Of a stretch of DNA of 64,000 nt, positions 13,301 through 46,961 are shown one piece after another (the first letter of the stretch is position 1; each line of letters starts with the position of its first letter). The DNA comes from Ampullaceana balthica (lineage: Eukaryota > Mollusca > Gastropoda > Lymnaeidae): positions 591,001-655,000 of the forward strand of contig CALYLW010000161.1 of NCBI GenBank assembly GCA_944989445.1. The letters are read 5' to 3'. The position numbers were made by a program, and so were the translations under genes. The notes under the pieces were generated by a model. It did not search any database. It was not told where the DNA came from and worked only from the letters and a program-made list of their open reading frames with translations.

Positions 13301-16300
13301 TATTCGAAATATTTTGAAAATTTTAATTGATTTTTTAATCGATCAAATTAATTATAATAGATTAACATTTTAATGATTAATCGATTAATTAATCGCTATT
13401 TTCCGCAGCCCTAATAAATATATAAAGTCACAAAATATGGAACATAAAACTCAATATATTTCGAACAAGTATTTCTTGATGTATATTTTGAATTAACAAA
13501 AATCTAAAATAAAAACCCAAATTTTATAATAAATACTCTACCGGTTTGAATCGTCTGTCATTAGAGGTTCCTTTTTTGACACTGAAAAAGATTTTTAGGT
13601 TTATTTGATTTGCAATAATTTGAATACACTTCATTGGAAGCGGGGGAGATATCTAAATTTCAATGGATTAAAAAAAAGTCTTAACAATTTACTCTCAGTG
13701 GAATATGGCTAAATTTTAAAAACGTTATGTGTTTAGATCTTTTCAAATAAAATCATTTTAACTTTATACTTAATCATTTATTTACCGCTCTTAAACGTTA
13801 ATTTTAAATTATTGCTTTTTGTTCTGCTACATCTTCATATATTTAATCATTTAGCAGTACCAAATAAGTTCTTTAACTATAAATTTTATGCCTAGAATGA
13901 TGGTCTTAACCTTTTTTCAGCACCACAACCTTATGAAATTTAAAAAAATTTCTTATAAGTCTATCTCTATTTCAAAATATATTTTCTGTACAAAACCCCC
14001 ACCCCACCTCAAAAATGCAAATAAACCTATTTTTCATAGATATTTTGGCATTCCAATAATATCCATGACATTTTAGGGGTTGTGGGAACAACCCATGGTC
14101 TAGGACAAAGTTTTCTTACAGTTATCAAACAACTCCATAACAGTGGCTTTTAGTGTAGGACATCTCTCTGACAGAAGAGACTGCTGAATAAGGAGACATC
14201 TAACAAGCCACCAATCCCAAGTCTAGTGAAAAAATAATGAATAGACATGTCTTTTAGAAATGGAGTCTTGATTTGTATTAATTTTTTAACTGTTTTATCT
14301 TTCAGATTAAACCTTTACAAATGCATAGCCATCTTAAATTAAAAAATGTATTATATATATTGTTATTTTTGCATGAACCAAATTTTTTAAATTAATTATC
14401 TCATCTTAATGCTTAAAGTTGTAAAAAAATTGTGAATATTTTCTAACAGACCAAAGGCAGATTTAATTCAGGTTGCACAATAAATTTTATGTAGCATTTA
14501 TCATTTGTTAAAACATTTTTCTACCTGGTTACCTGGAAAAGTGAGAAAAATGATTGACATTCAAGAAGTAAAACTTTGGCAAGATACAAATAGATAAGGA
14601 ACTGAGCCCCTGGATAAACAGTTTCACCATCTACACTCATTTCTTGAAGAGCTTCTTTTTTTATTTCCTTTCAAAATATGATGAATATTTAAGATTATTA
14701 AATGTGCAAATCATTGTAACAACTTCTGTATTAGCATTTTTAGAATTTAAAAAAAAATATTTCTATTTTCCAATTTTTTTAATGTACATGTACTTAGAAA
14801 CAAATTTGTTTTCATACCAATAGATATGTGAAACATATGTGTCATGGCATATTGGAGTGCCACTGCATAAATATGACTAAATTATATTTCATTTATAACA
14901 TTTTTCAAAAACATTTGTACAAAAATATTTCTACTACTGGTAAAAGATTACTTGAAAAAATAAATCAAATTATTTCTTTTAATGTACATGTATATGTAAA
15001 TTACCACTGATTTATCATGAAAGAACTCATGACAAAACTCTAGAGGTTGTCTTGAAGTTGGAGGCCCCAGCCAGTTGTTCTGTACAAATAGTTGAAGACA
15101 TGAAGCTCCTAGTATCAAAACACTCAATTGTCTGGAAGATAAAAAGCTATATTTTAATGAATTTCTTATTTAACACCCATTCCACTTCATTCATTTCTTT
15201 AGACATGCTATTTTCTACAGCAGAATTATATCAAAATAAAGTTTTATGCAATACACTTTCACATAAATACACACCTTTGCTCTAAGTGTTCCTGTTCTTG
15301 AGATATAAAAAGCTCTACATTATGTTTAAGGAAATTCCCTAAACTTTTAGAGTTATTCTGACTGTCACTGTTTGTCCATAATATTTCAGATGATTCCAAA
15401 ATGGCCTCATACTTCCCTTCAAGAAATAGTTTGACCAGCTCAGGTAAATCTAATCATAAAAGAATTTTAAAAATTTGATTCATCTCCATAGTAAACAAAT
15501 AATAGTTTTAGTATAAAAGTTAGCGATTAGAAAGAGTTGTTAATAATTTGTAGGTCATCATCAATGTTCCCTCTGAGGTTCGTTGGTCCGTGTGCAAAGA
15601 TAAAAAACTCGTGTGCAAAGTTGCTCAGCGCAATTTTGCGTGAAATATTTTACAAAATTTACTGCGGTTTAGTTCTAAACTGCTGCCCGGCGTCAGTCAG
15701 ATGTCTGCGCGGCCGCGCAACCGCGCAGCTTAAAGGGAACATTGGTCATCATTCTGATATATCAATCCAATAAATACTTAATAATTTATTTTTCAAAATT
15801 TCCTTAATGGCTGATGGACAATAAGTTCTCGCCCCCCTGCCACCATGCTGGAATTCCTAGCCTAAAATACTCAAATTTGAAAACTATTCAGATTTTTAAA
15901 AAAGGGATTACATTTTTTATTTAATTTTAATGCAGAATTTACTGTTTTAATAAGCAATACTAAATCCCCTGTAATCTTATTTCATTTTTTGTAAGCTTGA
16001 GATAAAAAATAATAATTTTTTTTAAAATGTGATGAGTTGATGGGCATTGCGCGAAGAGTAAATACGATGTCACCAATAGATAAACAAAATACGGAAAACA
16101 CCTGCCACATCATCAGACATCAGCGAGAATTAAGAGGGGCTTGAAATGAAAGCCCTGGATGGCTTACGTTTCTTATGAATATACAAACACTGCCAACACC
16201 ATTTGGTATTCTTTTAGTTGATTTATTAGATAGCTGGGCTGTTGAGATGTGCAGATGTTGTTTTTCTAACCCCACCTCACTCCTCCCGCTATTCCTACAC

Positions 16301-19300
16301 CTGACACACTTAAAAACATCTAATATCAGTTGGCTTGGAACTACCTAGGCCAAAGCCAAAGCCCATACCCTAGTCATAGTTTTGCTAAGTCGGCTTACAC
16401 CTACACAGTAGTGAGTAGTGGTCATAGTTTTTTACTTTTACTGTCACTCAGTGACTCACTGTAGGCACTTGGATGAAAATTGCAAACTATTTTTAAAAAT
16501 ATAAAAGTAATACAGCTGTATAGGATCTTTTAAATGATTAACAAAAACATAAAGATCAACTTTGTAGCTCAAGTGGTTCAAAAGTTATGAATTTTTTTCT
16601 GAGCCCTCCAAAGCAGTTTTTTTACTATGGCATTTTCCTCTACATTTTGTGCCCTTTTGTGTGTGTCTTTGTTATAACACTCATAACTTTTGTATTTAAT
16701 AAGATAAAAATATAATATTATTAGGGAATATATTTAGATATAATTTTACAATATAAAGTCACTAAATATAAATTTAGTTTTTGTTAACTTAGTAAAAAAT
16801 AATTTTTTATATAATTTCCCTTATAAAAATGATGACTTGACAATTTTTAATTTTATCTAAAAAATGTAGCTTTTCTTTTGTTGTTAAATTTATTATAATT
16901 ATTCATATATTTTTTTTTACAAATAAATTAAATATTTTTAGTAGCGTTGGGTCAAAAAACAACATTTAAACTAATAATACAAGGTCTAATTAATTAGTTG
17001 ATTTGATATTGGCGATCATACTTTTATTTTGCCCATTTCTATATAGGCTATAACATTCTATTTAAATATTATTTTTAAATATTTAGAATATCATATATTT
17101 AAAATTATTAATAAGTTTTTAACAGCTACACTTTATTACTGAACTGTGCATTTAATGTGACTTCTTACTTTACTGTTAAAAATTGTAAAACATAAATATG
17201 TTTTTATTATTCACATCAGGTAAGTAACAATTATTTAATTAGATGTTTGTTCTTAGTAATTTGAGTAATATCTTGTGTAATTCATGGTTAAATTGCCAGA
17301 AAGTGCTTTTACCATGTGAATTCTGAGGATTATTGTGGAATATTGTGAAATGTGAGTAATTATCGGATATTTCATTATTAAAGGTAAGTGAATTTTTCAT
17401 AGTAAAGTTATTATTTTGTAATAATAAAACTTATCATCATCTTACTTAAAACTAATTAAGCAACTAGTATTAGCTCTAATATCCTAATAAATTAAATAAC
17501 TAACTAAATGTCTTCATACAAACACAACTACATACATAATAGGTAATTATCAAACACCTTTGCTCAAAATCAAAGTTTGATTTAATTTCTAAATAATAAA
17601 AAAAACTGGGTCACAATTTTGAATAAAGTGTTTGACCATGTTGCCTATGGTCTACGATCATGAAATTTGGATATGTTATAAATGACACAATTAAGCAGGG
17701 TGCATTTTAAAAAAAAATATATATATATTTAAAAAAAAATTTATTGATCACTAAAGTCGACATATAATTACATTGTACCTTCAAACCTTAAATTTTTATA
17801 TTTTTTTAAAATTCAATTTTTAATTGAACAATTAACACCTCGGGATTAAATTAAAAAGTGGAGTTCAACAAAATTACGCTACCAAATTTTCGGGAATTTC
17901 GGGTCTATATCCAAGTGCCTAGGGTCACCCGGGGTAAAATGGGTAGCTGGGGTAAAATGGGTAGCTGGGGTAAAATGGGTAGCTGGGGTAAAATGGGTAC
18001 AAGATACAAATATTTTTATTTTAATGCACTGTTAACTTAATTAAAATAAGTTGTGGGTTTTTATAAAAGAGAAATGTTTTTTGTATAGATAATTGCTATT
18101 AAGATGTTTTGTTACATCACTACTTCTTTACAGTAAATACTGCCATTTTGTTTTTGCATTTCACATGCTTACACCAACATGTAAAACTTCCTTGTAAAAA
18201 AATATGTATATAACATTCACAGTCATAAGTTACATATTTAGAAATCAAGAGAAATGCTTCTTTTTAACTGATATATCAGGAATGTTAAAAAAATACATAA
18301 ATTGAAACATAAATGAAAAAATTCAAAACGGGGGAAAATAAGTATAATGAGTAATCAGAAGGTAATACTAATCTGCATAAATGCATAACTGCAGAAATAT
18401 TGAAGGAATGAAGGATAAATGAAGAACTGTATAAAGAAGAAAGGAAGGATGAATGAAGAACTGCATAAATAAGGAAGGAAGGAAGGATGAATGAAAAATT
18501 GCATGAATGCATGCTTTTATGCAGATTAGTATTAGTCGTACTAAGACCTCCATTTATTGTCTACAAAGGGCAACAACACCTATATCATTCTTGGACATAA
18601 GGTGGACCTCCGAGTACTTGCTATGCAACAAAAAACAAAGTCAGAATGGATGGAAGTCATGGTTTAAACAGTTTATTAAAAGCATATTGAGAAACCTGTT
18701 CTGCTCATTTATGATGGCCATGGCTGTCGTCTAAATTATGAAACAGTGAAGTCTGCAATGGCAAACAATATCATAATACTATGCTTGCTACCAAACACAA
18801 GTCATGCTCTTCAGCCACTGGATGTTGGAGTCTTTAGACCATTGAAATTAGCATGGAAAGAAATTCTAAAGAGATGGTTTACAGATAGTCGTCTCCAGAA
18901 AGTAAGCAAGGAGGTTTTCCCTTGCCTTGTAAAGCAACTGTATGACCAGTTACCCGAAAAAAATGCAGTAAGTGGATTTAGAGGTAGCAGACTATATCCA
19001 TAGAACAAAGATGCAGTTCGACATAGGATTGTTTCATCTGTCAAACCAGTGGAAGTCAGTCAAAGGCCAGAAATTTCAGCTTCAAACATGATGGCGTCAG
19101 AAGCATTTACTCCTATGCTTCTAGGTCAACCTAGTGTTTCAGACTCAGTACGTTGAAACATCCTCTAAATTGCCATTTAAAGTACTACAACAAGCAATTA
19201 AAAAAAAATTCCCCTAGGTGTTCACCTAACAACTTGGATGCGATTATCAATGCTGAAAGAAAAAGAAAATGAGTGCAGGCAAAGGTGGGAGAAGTTTCAG

Positions 19301-22300
19301 CATCAGAGGATGTTGCAGCCAGGTTATTCAATGAAGAAAAAGGCAGAAAGGCAAAGAAAAGCAAAGAAACAGGCATCATAAAAGCACATCCTACTCAACA
19401 CAAGAAATAATAAATGAAGCCACTGAAAATATCTCTAAAGAAGCAGACACCTTGAATGTAATTGTTGAAGATTGGGTGCTGGTTAAGTTTACAGGGAAGA
19501 AGAATGCCCATGAGTTCAAAGGATTGGTGATTGAAACTTCAGATAAAGGCCTGTATACTGTGAAGTTTTTGACAAAGTCACAAGTAGGACCTTACTATGT
19601 CTTTCCTGAAAAAGATGATATTGATGACGTTAGATCTTTCAATATCGTAAAGAAATTACCACAGCCATCATGCAATAGTCGTGAACATTATACATTCTTT
19701 AAGCCAGATGTGAACTTTTTGAAAAAAAAGACCTACAAATTTCAATAACATAAAAGTTTCTTTTTTTTTATTTTGAATAAAATATTTTAAAAGTTCATCT
19801 GTGTTAAATTACTATAATCATAACTGTTTTTAAGGCCTATACCCGTTTTACCCCACTGTATACTCATTTAACCCCAGACCATATGGGGTAAAATGGGTAT
19901 ACTATGGGGGAAAATGGGTATAGGCCTTATCTATAAAACTATTTGATTGGAATATGTAGCACAGGTAAATTTTTATTCCCAATAAGTACAATGTAAAATT
20001 TATTTGATAAAAGTTTTTAAAAAATAATTGCAGTTCAGTTGGTGCAACTACAAACAGAAACCTATGTCAATTTTATACCCATTTTACCCCGGGTGACCCT
20101 ACTCTTTTATGCAGGCCTAGTCTAAGCACGATGGTTTTGCTAGGCACACCACCGTGGTGTACCAAGACACTTCGCTAAATTAATTATGATTTAACAAAAC
20201 CGGTAATCCTTCAGATTTTACACGTATATTATTTCACAGCAAAATTTAATTTTCTCTTGAGAATTTACGTTTTTAATTTATTAAATGCATTATATGTTGT
20301 ATTTAAGCTATTACAGCACTAATTTGTGAGTCTTTTTAATTTCCAGGGCATTTTTTCGGCTCTCAACTGTAAATAGTCTGAGCGTGATGCAATTATTTTG
20401 TTTATTATCACTGTAATTGCCGGGTTGTCACAGTAAGATGCCAAAGGGAAATTTCTCATTTACAAACAAACAAAATAAGAATCAAACATCTAGTAACGAA
20501 ATAATAAATGAAATTTTCTTTAAAATATTTGTTTATCTTCTGAGAACATTAAAATAGATGAGAAAATACTTTTTAAAAAACATTTTCAATCAGTAAATTT
20601 ATTTTAGCATGGGTCGAGCCAGGTAAAAAACATCTGGCCAGCAGTTAGCTACATAAACAAAATGGACGTATCGTGACCAGATTATGTATTATATAGAGCC
20701 GAAAAAATGCCTTATAAATTGAAAAGACTCACAAATTAGCGCTGTAATAGCTGAAATACAACATATTTACAGATAATAATCTATATATATAATTCTCTTC
20801 GTCGCCCAACCATGCCGGACACTACCAGGCAAGTATGTGCAACTGAGCATGACGAATGACCCTCACTGGGGTCGACCAATGTATCGAGACCAAAAATGGT
20901 CCTTGCGCTCACTTGCATTGTTCCTTCAAAGAATAACGTGAGATTCATAGTGTACTGGTTATCACGTTCGCCTTATATGGGGAAGGTCCTGGGTTCAAGC
21001 CCCAGCGAAAACATTGTTATTGTTTTTAAAAAAATTTTTAAAATGTCTGTTTGTGACGTGTGCCCGTTCTTTTACCCTTTTATTGCCAACATGGCTGACC
21101 CTCGCTAGGGTTGGCCAATCACAGTTGGCAAGCTAATGTGGTAAAGGGTGGTGGGCAGGTAGATAACCACAGTGCCTCAGTGACAGTGCAAATGTCTCGA
21201 AACCAACAAATGAGTCAGCAGCCCCCCCCCCAACCGACGTTCACTCGTGTTGTGTTGATTTCTTCGTGCTGTAGTTTGTGTCCGTTCTTTCTCCACTTTC
21301 TTTGCACTCTCCATGAGCAAGTATGCGGCGTATGCTACGCCGCGGGGCGTCTAGTGTATAATTATTAAAATTAAATGTGAATAAATTAAATTAAAAAAAT
21401 TATTAAAAACGTAAGTTCTCACGAGAAAATTAAATTTCGCTGTGAAATAATAGACGTGTAAAATCTGCAGGATTACCAAAAAACCTACAAGCCTAACCAT
21501 TCTTTATGTCTTTTTTTTAAGGCCGGCACTACGTACACCGCGGCGGTGTACCTAGATATAGGCCTGCGTACACCGCGGCGGTGAACCTAGCCAAAGCACT
21601 GTGTCAGGGCTAGGTACACCGCGGTTAAAAATAGATAAATAAAAGTTAATAGAAAATGATACCTTACCCATAATTAAGCATAGATGTGAATAAATTACGC
21701 ATTAGCTAAAAGTTGTAAAACTAGTCTATTTAAAATATCTAATAAAATAGATAAAATATATATTGTTACATTATATTTATATGTATTTTATTATAGTTTT
21801 TGGTTGTGGGGGGTAATCAAATGTTGACGTAATTTTTTTTATCGGTGTCTATGACTATGGAAGTTTGACAAATTGTTGACAAGGGGGTGGGGGAGGTAAA
21901 AATCGCCAATAATTTGTTGAGATAATTAATGGACAGCCTTAGCGCTTTCAACACTGCCACCACTCTGGTATTGCTTGCAAATACTCAAATTTCAAAACTA
22001 TTTAGATTTAAAAGGGGATTATAAAATTTCCATTCAACGCAAAATTTATTGTTCTACAAAATGATACTCTCCTTCTACTATCTTCGACTCTTCATTATCC
22101 CCCTCCCCCTATCTTTCTTCATTCAATGGCAACGAGGAATTCTCTTTCAGGCTGTGGAAACTGATATTATTATCAACAAGTATAATTTTAACAAATACAT
22201 TTTAAAGTTAAAATTAAATACTAGTCTACCTGTACAAATTATAACCTGTTCGTGTAGGCTATCTTATTTGTCAGTCCCGTGAAAAAAATGTCTTAAAATA

Positions 22301-23610
22301 ACGTCACGCGATTTTTGACGATTTTTCACCCCCTCGTCACACGTCGTCATACAAACTTTGCCCCCCCCCAAAAAAAAACAAAAACAAACAAAACAACAAC
22401 AAACAAACACAAAAAAAAACGTATTTTCTATTTGTAAATGGAAACAAATTAAAATCACTTTCTTCGCCCCTTACGTTAAGTATAAAGTTAATATTTGAAT
22501 ATTATGTAATTATTAATATCTTTGAATGAATACACATTTTAAAAAATAAAAATTGAAATTAATTTGTCTTTTCTTTTGGTGTGTGTGTGTGTGTGTGTGG
22601 GGGGGGGGTTATTTACATATACTATACTATTATAATGGGGGAGGGGTCTGGGTGGAAAACGTGTTCTCTACTTTATTTTTTTTTAGAGTTAGCTAGTCAA
22701 TGAGACAAACAGATACTCTAATACTAATACAATCCTTTTGTTAAAACATAGGGGTCATACTCATAGCGATGGTGATAGAAACACCTTTCCGTAGCAGTAT
22801 GAAAGATCAAACTCATAACGATTTTCGTTCCCATCTCGCTCGAAGTTGGGTACGGAATGGGTCGCCTAAACTAAACTATCTATGAAATCCAACATACAAT
22901 CAATATTTTTAATTTAAAACTCTAACAAAAATGAAATACTTAAGATCAATCCATTAAATATTAAAGCATGCATAGGCGTAAGTCGTAAGACTGTGTAGAA
23001 ATAGAAGTAGAGTCTGTAACTGTAACACAAAAGATAAGACAGGGGTGAATGCTTAATTGATACTTGGATTTTCACGTAGTATAAAACATTTATTGCGAGC
23101 ACCCTCATTGTGGTTTTAAAATAAAAATAATTTTAAAAAAATATTCCATCACCGAGATTCGAACCTGACACCACCAACGTAACTGCTTCTTCACTGCGCT
23201 TTACCATTCGTCTGGAACTGCTCATGAAATATGTTGGTTTTTAAAACTTATAACTAATTATCCTGGAATGGTGACCAAAATAGTTTTTTTAAACATTCAG
23301 TAATCATTAAAAATTGCATAAATACATTGATTATTTAAGGTCTACTGCTTATTAGAAAAGGGATTACACACTTTTAGCCTAAATATCGTGAAATCGTTCA
23401 ATTTTTGGCCGCGGTGTACCTAGGCCAAAACCAATGGTTTAGCTAGGTACACCGCGGCGGTGTAAGCAGGCCAAGGACCATGGTTTAGCTGGGTGCACCG
23501 CCGCGGTGTCCGTAGACACTTCGTTTTTTTAATTAAGATATTTTACCATTTTCCTGGTTATTAAATCCAATCAATAAGGCTGCTTCGCATTGCTGTATGG
23601 AAGCAGACAT
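1330..23610 (-). CDS. TTC27: Tetratricopeptide repeat protein 27, C-terminus off window
   Basis: Twenty-two coding exons, 5' to 3': 23610-23547, 15449-15275, 15131-15005, 14667-14533, 14222-14120, 13581-13542, 11581-11457, 11256-11132, 10839-10727, 10261-10195, 10047-9934, 9769-9668, 8469-8347, 7858-7685, 7413-7360, 7253-7155, 6821-6769, 6551-6473, 6325-6239, 3692-3579, 1870-1787, 1441-1330. All have AG/GT borders and compatible phases; they sum to 2269 nt (756 codons plus one base). Diagnostic family strings include LQLFVQNNW, LTGAMGKRT, YEKLEMWENVISCY, ETPSLLCFLGDV, LQDALKCNYESW and YHRLLDLKDKW. TPR helices lie at about residues 434-625. The start MSASIQQCEAALLIGF was chosen because it splices in phase onto DLPELVKLFLEGKYEAI, as in vertebrate TTC27. 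The family is about 840 residues, so roughly 80 are missing: exon 22 ends at a donor in phase 1 and no continuation was found below 1330. It is a TPR scaffold, probably an assembly or chaperone-linked factor (family knowledge). Intron 1 is about 8 kb and packed with transposons. Confidence 0.96.
2108..3503 (+). mobile_element. piggyBac-like element remnant flanked by TTAA
   Basis: TTAA at 2104-2107 and 3504-3507 bracket inverted ends CTCTTTTTCTCCGGA and TCCGGAGAAAAAGAT. A short acidic, Asp/Ser-rich reading frame inside (2425-2580) fits the N-terminus of a piggyBac transposase. Lies in TTC27 intron 20. Confidence 0.7.
2425..2580 (+). pseudogene. Possible piggyBac transposase N-terminal remnant
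   Basis: Frame of 51 codons starting MMNKKKILLIYDDSDSNF, rich in Asp and Ser, ending in TGA. piggyBac transposases often begin with such an acidic tract. No catalytic Asp triad or C-terminal cysteine domain is present, so the identity rests on the flanking TTAA and ends. Confidence 0.4.
4063..4518. mobile_element. TTAA-flanked MITE (CGTTTAAAGCCCC ends), copy 1
   Basis: Inverted ends CGTTTAAAGCCCC / GGGGGCTTTAAACG between TTAA sites. Copies of 447 and 433 bp lie at 28455-28901 and 48058-48490. Non-coding. Confidence 0.75.
4519..5152. other. AT-rich TTC27 intron sequence, nothing recognised
   Basis: Part of TTC27 intron 19. No frame with protein similarity, no clear terminal repeats, only A/T-rich tracts. 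Confidence 0.6.
5153..5595. mobile_element. MITE with CTGTATATACTCG ends
   Basis: Inverted ends CTGTATATACTCGTTCTA and TAGAACGAGTATATACGG, and an inner inverted motif ATAAGCCGA. Non-coding; in TTC27 intron 19. Confidence 0.65.
6835..7096. repeat. Tandem repeat, 112-bp period
   Basis: The motif AAATAAGACACATCATTACA recurs exactly 112 bp apart (6887 and 6999); flanking partial units extend the array to about 2.3 copies. It ends in TTC27 intron 16, between exons 17 and 16. Confidence 0.8.
8752..9532 (-). mobile_element. Non-autonomous hAT element (TAGGGCTG family), copy 2
   Basis: Same ends as 263-1070, with perfect 8-bp duplication AATAAAAG at 8744-8751 and 9533-9540. Contains the same BED-finger fragment and the same nested MITE at the same internal site. 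In TTC27 intron 12. Confidence 0.85.
9115..9298. mobile_element. Nested MITE with CAGGGCCGTC ends, copy 2
   Basis: Flanked by GCTGTCAG at 9107-9114 and 9299-9306, the same duplication and host position as 632-803. It therefore travelled as passenger in the larger hAT element. Confidence 0.8.
11718..13413. mobile_element. hAT element (TAGGGCTG family) interrupted by a LINE
   Basis: TAGGGCTG starts at 11718 and CCGCAGCCCTA ends at 13413, with perfect 8-bp duplication ATAAATAT at 11710-11717 and 13414-13421. The body is split by a LINE fragment (about 11790-13050). In TTC27 intron 6. Confidence 0.8.
11790..13050 (-). mobile_element. CR1/L2-group LINE fragment with intact RT frame, copy 1
   Basis: An open minus-strand frame runs from about 13048 to 11864. 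It shows PHQHGFRKNRSCETQLI, the DFSKAFDKVHH block, [20 protein letters not shown], the catalytic FADD motif and a C-terminal RAWNGLPEESR block. The endonuclease is lost by 5' truncation. The 3' end carries GAAGGAGCGTCTGTAAACAG followed by a GATAA repeat tail. About 1 kb of it is nearly identical to 41948-43074, implying recent activity. Clade assignment is by motif memory. Confidence 0.85.
15562..15744. mobile_element. hAT-type MITE with CAATGTTCCC ends, copy 1
   Basis: Ends CAATGTTCCC and GGGAACATTG, perfect 8-bp duplication GTCATCAT at 15554-15561 and 15745-15752. Three further copies in the window. Sits about 105 bp upstream of TTC27 exon 2's acceptor. Confidence 0.9.
15753..17921. other. 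TTC27 intron 1 sequence, low-grade repeats
   Basis: AT-rich. The stretch around 15840-15960 resembles 21950-22050 (shared CTCAAATTT... GGGATTA pattern), and 16330-16440 carries a diverged CTAGGCCAAAG motif related to the GC-rich ends near 23402-23517. No gene seen. Confidence 0.5.
18360..18510. repeat. Imperfect GAAGGATGAATGAAGAACTG repeat
   Basis: Three to four diverged units of a purine-rich motif inside the pogo element, ending in GCATGAATGCATGC. Simple-sequence expansion. Confidence 0.6.
18690..19746 (+). pseudogene. Degenerate DDE (CENP-B/Tigger-like) transposase
   Basis: Frames here read LIYDGHGCRLNYE, then LLPNTSHALQPLDVGVFRPL, the hallmark end of the DDE_1 domain, followed by KLAWKEILKRW. 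A further frame (19452-19748) has DWVLVKFTGKK and VKFLTKS, as found at the C-terminus of such transposases. Stops and frameshifts (after 18734, 19003 and 19148) show it is dead. N-terminal HTH domains were not found. Confidence 0.85.
20108..20180. repeat. Solo end of the CACCGCGGTG repeat family
   Basis: Shares CAGGCC, GGTTTTGCTAGG, CACACC-CGTGGTG and GACACTTCG in order with the right end of the element at 21526-23525. Lies between the pogo element and the foldback element. Confidence 0.55.
20780..21355 (+). mobile_element. Helitron-like element carrying a tRNA-Val-like segment, copy 1
   Basis: Begins TCTATATATATAATTCTC after an A and ends CTAGT preceded by the hairpin ACGCCGCGGGGCGT, typical Helitron termini, with no inverted ends or duplication. 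Copy 2 at 54121-55061 has the same ends between A and T. Includes a tRNA-Val-like block at 20941-21013. Confidence 0.75.
20941..21013 (+). repeat. tRNA-Val-like block inside Helitron
   Basis: TAGTGTACTGGTTATCACGT is almost the D-arm of animal tRNA-Val, and GGGTTCAAGCCCC is a good T-arm and B box. The acceptor stem does not pair well and the anticodon loop (CTTATAT) would not read Val, so it is not a working tRNA gene. Confidence 0.7.
22579..22610 (+). repeat. (GT)n(G)n microsatellite
   Basis: Nine to ten GT units followed by a run of about ten G. Confidence 0.9.
22917..23220 (-). repeat. tRNA-derived SINE-like repeat
   Basis: On the minus strand, 23218-23146 reads with a GGTAAAGCGC A-box-like and a GGTTCGAATCT B-box, and TTCCA/TGGAA can pair as an acceptor stem. 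Nearby (22990-23042) a plus-strand AGAAGTAGAGTCTGTAAC...AGATAAG resembles the 3' tail of the CR1/L2 LINE, so this may be two adjacent repeats. Confidence 0.45.
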
Positions 23611-23742
23611 TTTTAGAAAGGGGAGTTACTACAATATACAATTATTTTTTTATCTTCACACCTAAAAGATTTTTATGTAACTATTTGTACGCATGTCGAC
23701 GAAATTGCATTGTAACTTCCGAATTTGCTAGTCACTATCACT
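23611..23742. promoter_or_regulatory. Putative bidirectional promoter TTC27/PSMC1
   Basis: These 132 bp separate the TTC27 start codon (minus, 23608-23610) from the PSMC1 start codon (plus, 23743-23745). Both 5' UTRs must lie here unless upstream non-coding exons exist. The stretch carries no recognisable repeat, unlike the sequence on both sides. I see no convincing TATA box for either direction and no yeast-type proteasome control element. Assignment as a shared promoter is inference from the head-to-head layout. Confidence 0.6.
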
Positions 23743-46712
<22,970 letters not shown>

Positions 46713-46901
46713 ATTAATTTTTGCATTTAACACCCAAAAAAATAAGTTCCAATTTTTAAAAATTATTTTGCATTGAAAATATTTCTGAATTTCAAGTGTT
46801 TAGTAGTAAAGAATTTTATTTAATTAGTAAAATAATTTAGGGAAAACATGCTTTTTTGTGTGTATTATTTTATAAGTAAGCATTTTAAGATAAAACTTCT
46901 T

Positions 46902-46907
46902 AATAAA
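46902..46907 (+). terminator. Candidate PSMC1 polyadenylation signal
   Basis: AATAAA 190 bp after the PSMC1 stop codon and before the repeat element that starts at 46962. It is the first canonical hexamer I see after the stop. Confidence 0.5.
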
Positions 46908-46961
46908 TCCTTCCCATTAAGTTTAAAGTTAGAAAATAATTTCAGGCCATATAGTGATTAC

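Larger units (their letters stand above)
17922..20099 (+). mobile_element. pogo/Tigger-type transposon with iterated end motif
   Basis: Long inverted ends GGGTCACCCGGGGTAAAATG at 17922 and its complement ending at 20099, flanked by TA (17920-17921, 20100-20101). The left end carries four tandem GGTAAAATGGGTAGCTG units (about 17932-18000); the right side has scattered copies at 19842-19925. A broken DDE transposase lies between, on the plus strand. In TTC27 intron 1, antisense to the gene. Confidence 0.88.
20202..21477. mobile_element. hAT-like foldback element (GGTAATCCTGCAG ends), copy 1
   Basis: Ends GGTAATCCTTCAG and CTGCAGGATTACC with long inverted arms (GAACTTACGTTTTTAATTTA type). 8-bp duplication ACAAAACC/AAAAAACC (7 of 8). 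A Helitron-like element is inserted at 20780-21355. Confidence 0.75.
21526..23517. mobile_element. Repeat element bounded by CACCGCGGCGGTG arrays
   Basis: The left end CTACGTACACCGCGGCGGTG and the complement of the right end CTACGGACACCGCGGCGGTG are near-identical inverted termini. Each end holds two to three spaced copies of TAGGTACACCGCGG. The interior is AT-rich with a GT/G microsatellite and a SINE. Outer limits are uncertain because GACACTTCG after the right end also recurs elsewhere. The right end lies 30 bp from the TTC27 exon 1 donor. Confidence 0.55.

Noticed and set aside
20941..21013. Working tRNA-Val gene
   Set aside because: T-arm and D-arm look good, but the acceptor stem fails to pair and the anticodon loop is wrong; it lies inside a transposon.
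22766..22772. Alternative PSMC1 exon 1 at ATG|GTGATA
   Set aside because: Weaker donor, inside the GC-ended repeat element, and upstream of the TTC27 start; the ATG at 23743 with GTAAGA is better.
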